NCBI RefSeq assembly: GCF_029891735.1
Contig: NZ_JANQDH010000114.1
Span: forward strand, 1 to 50,382
Direction: 5' to 3'
Source of the DNA: Chrysosporum bergii ANA360D
GTDB lineage: Bacteria > Cyanobacteriota > Cyanobacteriia > Cyanobacteriales > Nostocaceae
DNA length: 50,382 nucleotides
Below the pieces are notes generated by a model that had not been told where the DNA came from, ran no database searches, and saw only the letters and a program-made list of their open reading frames with translations. Position 1 is the stretch's first letter. Every line of letters begins with the position of its first letter. Shown in pieces: positions 44,432-50,382 of this stretch. A program made the translations under genes and the position numbers.

Positions 44432-47353
44432 TCACCGCTGCACAGTTTCTCTTAATTGCTCTTGCAAATTTGCCCACCTCACACCAGCTAGGCTAGGCAA
44501 AACAACATGAGCCTCACTGACTCGTTCTTCGGGACCTAAACCTACTGCCCACATACCAGCTGCTAAAGCAGCTTCTACACCCGCAGCCGCATCTTCAAAT
44601 ACCACACATTGGCTTGGTAGTACTCCTAATTGCTGGGCAGCATAGAGAAAAAGGTCTGGTGCTGGCTTGGGTTGTTGGACACTATAACCATCGGCAATAG
44701 CATCAACTTGGTCAGCAATGCCCAAACGCCGCACCACCATCTGGGCATTTTTGCTAGCTGAACCAATGGCGATTTTAATCCCCTGTTCTCGCAATTCATT
44801 CAACAAACTTATTGCACCTGGTAAGACATCCTTGGGTGTGATATTGGCAATCATTTCCACATAGTAGCGATTTTTACGCTCTAACATTTCCTGAATTTGT
44901 GACTCTGAATATTTTTTATTTTTAATAATCAACATCAACGAACTGCGACGGGATATACCTCGTAATGCTTCATTAGCTTGGCGATTAAACTCCATACCTT
45001 CTTCGTCTGCTAGTTTCTGCCAGGCTTGATAGTGGTATTCTGAGGTATTGGTTAAAACACCATCTAAATCAAATATCACCCCTTGGATATTCAAAGGGAG
45101 AGAGGATAAAGAAGAAGCAAACAAAACAAATCCTTTGTTACTTTCCTCCCGGCTGACTGGTTGAGGACGAATATCAAACTCGTGCCATTGACCGCGCCAA
45201 TGCAGTTTGAACTTTAAACCTGTCCAATTGTGGGGTAAATGGGGATTGGCTATAGGCTGACTTTCTGTTAGTTGAATCCCAGCAAAACCAAAAATCACAG
45301 CTTGCCAAATTCCACCAGCATTAGCCCCATGAATACCCTCTGCGGTGTTACCTCGGATATCTTCTAGATCCACCATTGCTGCCTGCATAAACCGTTCATA
45401 AGCTTCTGCTGATTTGCCTAAGTCCGCAGCTAAAATGGCATGAATTGCCGGACCGAGTGATGAGCCATAAGTAATATCAGTGCGGGGGGCGTAGTAGTCC
45501 CAATTTGCTTGTAATGACTGTTGATTGTAGGGAAAATCTGCTGATTCCCGCATCAAGTACAACAGCATTAATACATCTGGCTGTTTGAGTACTTGGCATT
45601 TATTGGTTTCTTCTATACCCAAAATCGCCTGTATGGACCGTGTGCGTGGTTCATAGTGGTTCAAGTTAATATTTTTTAATTGGAAAAATCCCTCAAATTG
45701 CTCAATTAATCCTGTGGAAGAGTCGTAAGGAATCCACAGTTTAGCGGCGATATCTTGCCAGTGGTTTTTTATTTTCGGGGTCAGTTGTAGTTTGTCTTCT
45801 AAATCTCTAGCTCGTTGTGGGAAGTTTTTATGCAGCCAATCATCAACTATGAGGGCTTTTTCTAAATGCCATTGCACTATGCGGTTGGTAAAGGTGTTAT
45901 TGTGTACGAATTCGTGATACTCATCTGCTCCTATGACTCCACGAATTTCATAGCGGTTTTGCTCAGAATTAAATTCAACTCGACTAGCCCAAAAGATGGC
46001 AGTATCTAAAATAATCTCTGCCCCGTACTTTTCCATCCAGTCATCATTACCGGTTGCTTGCCAGTAGTACCAGATAGCATAAGAAATATCAGAACTAATG
46101 TGAATTTCGTGATCACGACACCAAATTCTGATATCTTCACCATAAAAATCACTAGGCAATGACCAACGTGGTGTTACTTCATCCCCTGTAACAGCACTTT
46201 CCCAAGCATACATTGCTCCCTTATAGCCATAATGAGAGGCTTTGCGTCGCGCTCCATTTAAAGTGTGGTAACGATAACTGAGTAAATTACGCGCTAGTGT
46301 CGGTTGGGTGAAGGTAAAAAAGGGCAGAATAAAAATTTCTGTATCCCAAAAAATATGACCACGGTAGCCAAACCCGGAAAGAGTTTTAGCGGGAATGCTG
46401 ACTTTTTCATCATGTCTCGGAGCGGCAATTAGCAGCTGAAACAGATTATAACGAACAGCAAAAGCAGCCTTACTATCCCCGGAAATCACAATATCACTAT
46501 ACTGCCAAACTTCATCCCAGGCTTGGGCGTTGGCTTGAGCTAGGGTGGTGTAGTTTGGCAATTGGGCGAGTTTTTGTTGGGCTGCTGAGACTGGTTGGCT
46601 AGTATCCCGTGACGTGAAAACTGTAACAACTTTATCTACTGTTACTGTCTGCTGTGTTGTGGCGAAAAAAGTCGCGCCTAAAGTAGGGTAGCCAGGGGCA
46701 GTGTGTGCTGTTAAAGCTGCTTCTGTTCCCGATATTACCAGCCTGGCTGCCATGCCTATATCAATGTGGGAACCGCGAGTCCGGCTGTGTAACCATATTC
46801 CCGGTTCTGTTTTACCCTGGTCTATTGCTTCCCAGTGATTAAAACCCTGGGTTTCAGGGTAGCCGTTAATACTGGCTTGAATCTCAATCATGCCATCAAA
46901 GTCTACGGGGGTTATTTGACAGCGTAGCCCTAATACGTGCTGGTCAGCTAAACTAGCAAAGCGTTCAAAGTGAATGTCTATGGTTTTACTACTGGGGCTG
47001 CGCCACCGCACAGAACGAGTGAGATTGCCTTGACGCAGGTCAAGTTGTCTATCATATAGCAATATCTCTCCCTGATCCCAACGGAAGCGATCGCCATTTA
47101 TACTTAGTACTAATGGTAACCAGTCTGGACAGTTAGCCAGTTCTGTATAAACTACCGGAACATCATCATAGACACCGTGGATAAAAGTAGCCGGTAATGC
47201 ACGAATATAACCTTCTTCAAAACTGCCCCTTGTTCCCAAGTATCCGTTACCGATGGTAAAGACGGTTTCTCTAGCGTGTAACTGCTCAGGATCAAATTCA
47301 GTTTCAATTAATATCCAATCTGTATATATAAAATGATTATGACTATTTTTCAT
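44432..47353 (-). CDS. GH65 glycoside phosphorylase fused to beta-phosphoglucomutase
   Basis: The first 735 or so residues are a glycoside hydrolase family 65 enzyme: FTIGNGYLGTRGSFEE, FWDTEIFILPF, the catalytic-acid region GADEYHEFVHNN (about 475-486) and YGSSLGPAIHA (629-639), the phosphate-loop pattern of phosphorylases. Residues 757-973 are a HAD-type beta-phosphoglucomutase (nucleophile region FDLDGVLTNT, D762/D764; FEDAAAGVEAALAAGM). An alpha-disaccharide would be split by phosphate to beta-glucose 1-phosphate and, in the same chain, turned into glucose 6-phosphate. Which disaccharide (maltose, trehalose, kojibiose or other) is not clear. Its start overlaps the end of sucrose synthase by 11 nt. 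Confidence 0.92.
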   Translation of the reverse strand: MKNSHNHFIYTDWILIETEFDPEQLHARETVFTIGNGYLGTRGSFEEGYIRALPATFIHGVYDDVPVVYTELANCPDWLPLVLSINGDRFRWDQGEILLYDRQLDLRQGNLTRSVRWRSPSSKTIDIHFERFASLADQHVLGLRCQITPVDFDGMIEIQASINGYPETQGFNHWEAIDQGKTEPGIWLHSRTRGSHIDIGMAARLVISGTEAALTAHTAPGYPTLGATFFATTQQTVTVDKVVTVFTSRDTSQPVSAAQQKLAQLPNYTTLAQANAQAWDEVWQYSDIVISGDSKAAFAVRYNLFQLLIAAPRHDEKVSIPAKTLSGFGYRGHIFWDTEIFILPFFTFTQPTLARNLLSYRYHTLNGARRKASHYGYKGAMYAWESAVTGDEVTPRWSLPSDFYGEDIRIWCRDHEIHISSDISYAIWYYWQATGNDDWMEKYGAEIILDTAIFWASRVEFNSEQNRYEIRGVIGADEYHEFVHNNTFTNRIVQWHLEKALIVDDWLHKNFPQRARDLEDKLQLTPKIKNHWQDIAAKLWIPYDSSTGLIEQFEGFFQLKNINLNHYEPRTRSIQAILGIEETNKCQVLKQPDVLMLLYLMRESADFPYNQQSLQANWDYYAPRTDITYGSSLGPAIHAILAADLGKSAEAYERFMQAAMVDLEDIRGNTAEGIHGANAGGIWQAVIFGFAGIQLTESQPIANPHLPHNWTGLKFKLHWRGQWHEFDIRPQPVSREESNKGFVLFASSLSSLPLNIQGVIFDLDGVLTNTSEYHYQAWQKLADEEGMEFNRQANEALRGISRRSSLMLIIKNKKYSESQIQEMLERKNRYYVEMIANITPKDVLPGAISLLNELREQGIKIAIGSASKNAQMVVRRLGIADQVDAIADGYSVQQPKPAPDLFLYAAQQLGVLPSQCVVFEDAAAGVEAALAAGMWAVGLGPEERVSEAHVVLPSLAGVRWANLQEQLRETVQR

Positions 47354-49766
47354 GATAACTCTGCATATGTTTTTCTAAAATTTTTTCGGCTCTCGGTTTA
47401 AAAATCAGGTGAAATAACATTTCTATATATCGATGTTTAGCTGCGTTATTTTCCGGAGCCGCAAAATTCCAAAAGCTAAATGTTTTCGCTAACAATAGTA
47501 TTTGACTGGTGTTTATTTCCCAATTATATTTATTCAAAATTCGCTGAATCATACTCTGGGAAACTTCTGCCCAGCGTTCTGGTTGAGTATCACATTGATC
47601 AATAAAGTTTAAAATTTTCTGGGCTGTTGCTTCTAAGTCTGTAGGATTAATATGAAATTTATCTTCTCGTTCTTCAATAATTTCTAAAGCACCGCCAAAT
47701 TGAGTAATGAAAGTTGGCAAACCGGAAATCATTGCTTCTAGAATACTCCGACCAAAAGCCTCAAAGCGGGCAAAGTGAACATAAATTCCCTTGGCATCAG
47801 CAATTACTCTATAGGCTTCTCCCAGGTCACGGCTAGGCAAGCGCATTCCTATACAGCGAATCTTGCCCTGGAGATTATACTGATTGATTATGTCATGAAG
47901 TCTTTGGATTTCCCGCGCTTCATCTGGGTTTCTGGCTTGGTTTGGATATAGTTTACTAGTTAATAATATCAGGTTACAATGTTCTTGTAATGCCTGATTT
48001 TTACCGAAGCATTCAGCCAAGCCGGTTAGATTTTTAATGGCGGTAATGGGTGCAACTGTGAGGATGGGGCGCTTGGTAGGATGATCTAAATAGCCTAGGA
48101 TTTGCTGTTGTTCACGGTGAAAAATTAAATCATATACCTGGCTGGTAAGTTCCTGATCTCGCTTTTCTGTTTGGCTATAGGGGAAAAATATTTTTTCACT
48201 GACTCCCGGTGGCACCATGTTAAATTTAGGGCTAAATAAATCAATGCCATCAATTACATGATATAGCTGGGGCATGGTAAAACACTTGTAAGATTCATAC
48301 TGACCTATGGTGTCTGGTGTGCCGACAATTTCTTGATAAGATGAGGTAATAATAAAGTCGGCAGCATTCATACTAATCAAATCGGCGGTGAATTGTGCCG
48401 AAAAATGATAATGCTCTTCTAAGTCTTGCCAATATAGATTACTAAATAAATGTTTTGGTTTTTCTAAAGAGTGGGCTATATTACACTGAGTGACTTGTAA
48501 GCGCCGGGCTAAAAGTGAAGTGACTAAGTTACCATCACTGTAGTTACCAATAATCAGATGGGGACGACCTAGGAATTGAGCTAATAGTTCTGTTTCTGCA
48601 TCTATGGCAAATGTTTCTAAATAAGGCCAAATTTCATATTTAGAAATCCAATTGCTGGTAATGTCAGGATTGAATTCCCCAAAGGGAACCCGTAATATCC
48701 AGGCATTGTCAGTATCTTTGACTTTTTCTAGCCGCAAATTACACTCTGTACCTTCGCAGTTAGGAATCAGTCTAGTCAGTATGATGACATGGGGTTTAAT
48801 TCCTAATAAGTCCAGACCAGCTAGTTTAATTTCTGCTTGCAGCTTATTTTCCAGGCTGCGGGCTTGTTCTAAGACATAAATTAGCTGACCGAGTGTTTCA
48901 TCTCTACCTAAAACATCTTGTTGACCAACCCAACCGTGTATGGAAACGAGGACAACCCGGAAAATAGCAGGGACACGATCAAAAAATGCTTCTAAAATAG
49001 CTGGTTGGGGGTTGTAAATCAGGTGTTCTAAAAGTTCTAGGGTTTCGGATATGCGCCCAACTGTATTACCCCACCCTGGTTCAAATCCCATTTGTTGGAG
49101 GTGAGAGCGAAAATTGCTGTAGGGTTCTTCAGGGGGACGCTGATCTAAAAATTTCAGGGCTTGTTTAATTTGTTTGGCTAGGTGAAGACCCGAAGGAATG
49201 CGATCGCTAATCAGCAGGGGTTGATGATCATAACTGAGTTGATATAATGCTTGGAATAATACCTCTAGCCAATAATCAGTGTCATTAGATAATTGTTCGC
49301 ATAAATAACTATTCAGAAAGGCTAAACCTTGACCAATGTTTCTGGGGTCATTAATTCTGGTGGATTTCTCTGCAAAGGGTTGAAAATCAATTTCCAGAAT
49401 GTGGGGTTGATAGCGATTCACAAGGCGATCGCTTACATCTAACCACCCTTGGGGTGTCATCTGCTCAAATCCAGAGAAATCTTGTTGGAGTCGCCATACT
49501 TCTTGACTGGCAATCCTAGGGCGGACAACAAACCAAGTACTTTCTTCTTCTATAATCATTTCATGGGTATTATGAATTAATCTGCCGAGGGAAGAAGAGT
49601 GATAAAAATAAGGAGGCTTCTGGGAATGCTGACAGTATGTCCCAAAAGCAGATAAAATCTCATTTCTTAAAAAGTAATGTTTACCTAAAGCACTTAATTC
49701 TAAAATAAACTCATGTAGGGCGATTTTTTCATCTCTTTCTAAGGCAGCCTGCAACAGTTCATACAT
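47343..49766 (-). CDS. susA: Sucrose synthase
   Basis: From ATG 49766 the 807-residue protein has the N-terminal sucrose-synthase regulatory regions (for example LHEFILELSALGKHYFLRNEIL) and a GT4 domain: RPILTVAPITAIKNLTGLAECFG and the E-x7-E motif FEAFGRSILEAMISGLPTF. It interconverts sucrose plus NDP and NDP-glucose plus fructose; in filamentous cyanobacteria it acts mainly in sucrose breakdown and glycogen supply. An in-frame GTG at 49820 would add 18 residues unlike the family, so ATG 49766 is preferred. It overlaps the GH65 fusion, forming an operon. Confidence 0.94.
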   Translation of the reverse strand: MYELLQAALERDEKIALHEFILELSALGKHYFLRNEILSAFGTYCQHSQKPPYFYHSSSLGRLIHNTHEMIIEEESTWFVVRPRIASQEVWRLQQDFSGFEQMTPQGWLDVSDRLVNRYQPHILEIDFQPFAEKSTRINDPRNIGQGLAFLNSYLCEQLSNDTDYWLEVLFQALYQLSYDHQPLLISDRIPSGLHLAKQIKQALKFLDQRPPEEPYSNFRSHLQQMGFEPGWGNTVGRISETLELLEHLIYNPQPAILEAFFDRVPAIFRVVLVSIHGWVGQQDVLGRDETLGQLIYVLEQARSLENKLQAEIKLAGLDLLGIKPHVIILTRLIPNCEGTECNLRLEKVKDTDNAWILRVPFGEFNPDITSNWISKYEIWPYLETFAIDAETELLAQFLGRPHLIIGNYSDGNLVTSLLARRLQVTQCNIAHSLEKPKHLFSNLYWQDLEEHYHFSAQFTADLISMNAADFIITSSYQEIVGTPDTIGQYESYKCFTMPQLYHVIDGIDLFSPKFNMVPPGVSEKIFFPYSQTEKRDQELTSQVYDLIFHREQQQILGYLDHPTKRPILTVAPITAIKNLTGLAECFGKNQALQEHCNLILLTSKLYPNQARNPDEAREIQRLHDIINQYNLQGKIRCIGMRLPSRDLGEAYRVIADAKGIYVHFARFEAFGRSILEAMISGLPTFITQFGGALEIIEEREDKFHINPTDLEATAQKILNFIDQCDTQPERWAEVSQSMIQRILNKYNWEINTSQILLLAKTFSFWNFAAPENNAAKHRYIEMLFHLIFKPRAEKILEKHMQSYHEK

Positions 49767-49875
49767 GATTAATTTCAGCAAACTACATCTGTATGCTACA
49801 AAAGTGCTTAAGCTGTTCACATCTAGCTAGCGGATGAAATCCCAGTAACAAAGTCTATACATGGAGGTTTGTAAT

Positions 49876-50382
49876 ATGGTTGCTTCCCCGGAAATTTACC
49901 TCACTCCTGAAGAATATCTACAAATGGAGGAACAGAGTAGCACCAAACACGAATATATTGATGGCTACATCTACGCTATGGCTGGGGCGCTAGATTCCCA
50001 TGTTACTATTGCTGGAAACCTGTTTGCACTACTGCGTAATCACCTACGGGGTTCAGGTTGTCGCGTTTATATTGCGGATATGAAGGCGAGAATTGAATCA
50101 TTGAATCGTTTTTACTATCCTGATGTGATGGTGACTTGTGACCAACGAGACCAAGCAACACCTGCTTATAAAAGATTTCCTTGTTTGATTGTGGAAGTTT
50201 TATCTGATTCTACTGAAGCCTTTGACCGGGGTGATAAATTTATTGATTATCAGGTGATGGATACTTTGCAGGAGTATGTTTTAATTAATACGAAACGTCG
50301 GCGTATTGACTGTTTTCGGCGTAACGAACAAGGACTGTGGGTTTTACAATTCTACTCAGCAGAACAAGATTTTTTTCGGCTG
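49876..50382 (+). CDS. Uma2 family endonuclease-like protein, incomplete at window end
   Basis: An ORF of 169 codons from ATG 49876 runs open to the last base. It reads YLTPEEYLQMEEQSSTKHEYIDGYIYAMAGA, then YYPDVMVTC, FPCLIVEVLSDSTEAFDRGDKFIDYQ and LQEYVLINTKRRRID, a clear Uma2 (DUF820) protein with the PD...E-x-L core. GGAGG at 49863-49867 supports the start. Only the C-terminal end is cut off by the window. Confidence 0.9.
   Translation, partial: MVASPEIYLTPEEYLQMEEQSSTKHEYIDGYIYAMAGALDSHVTIAGNLFALLRNHLRGSGCRVYIADMKARIESLNRFYYPDVMVTCDQRDQATPAYKRFPCLIVEVLSDSTEAFDRGDKFIDYQVMDTLQEYVLINTKRRRIDCFRRNEQGLWVLQFYSAEQDFFRL

Noticed and set aside
1-50382. CRISPR arrays, tRNA or rRNA genes
   Set aside because: No regularly spaced repeats of CRISPR size and no tRNA cloverleaf or TTCGAAT-type arm in a proper context were noticed on either strand by eye; a covariance scan was not possible.

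Overview
The window reads as the chromosome of a filamentous, Nostocales-type cyanobacterium. The evidence is ChlH, Ycf51, sucrose synthase, a phylloquinone gene set, an NtcA-type box in front of urea transport genes, short tandem heptamer repeats, dispersed palindromes, and frequent HIP1 octamers (GCGATCGC, for example at 107, 3817, 4246, 5129 and 11264). The species cannot be fixed by eye. No tRNA, rRNA or CRISPR array was recognised.

Layout. 1-12.9 kb mixes core and accessory genes: a restriction-methylation gene cut short by a repeat element, an unusual SDR-dioxygenase fusion, an LpxB-like protein, chlH, then an accessory stretch (HicAB-type toxin-antitoxin, secreted nuclease, Uma2 nuclease, VapBC, a collapsed ATPase pseudogene). 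12.9-18.8 kb carries a glycosyltransferase-like gene, ddl, ycf51, a GldA-like dehydrogenase and an aminotransferase, separated by non-coding debris that looks like IS200/IS605-superfamily remnants. 19.1-22.0 kb is an arsenate-resistance set: arsR, a GAPDH that would make 1-arseno-3-phosphoglycerate, and the ArsJ exporter. 22.1-27.3 kb is urtABCDE (urea ABC transporter, minus strand). 27.5-32.8 kb holds an acyltransferase, an RppA-like regulator, hisG, and a peroxide-defence group (PerR-type Fur, type II peroxiredoxin, glutathione reductase). 32.9-35.8 kb has a methyltransferase remnant and a DUF815 ATPase/coiled-coil membrane protein pair.

36.0-44.2 kb is the most interesting part. A small, apparently frameshifted Nif11-like ORF is followed by an intact APH-fold kinase-like gene and a HopA1-family gene, the protein pair known from some RiPP pathways. 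These run, with a 2-nt gap, into a DHNA-CoA thioesterase gene of phylloquinone (vitamin K1) synthesis. Facing it is menA-menC-menE on the minus strand, and divergent from menA is an isochorismate synthase gene whose start codon overlaps the stop of a 50-codon TnpB-derived leader ORF.

44.2-49.8 kb is sugar metabolism: a sucrose synthase overlapping a GH65 phosphorylase/beta-phosphoglucomutase fusion, so disaccharide turnover could feed glucose 6-phosphate. A Uma2 gene runs off the right edge.

All functional calls come from motifs and family memory read by eye; no database search was run.
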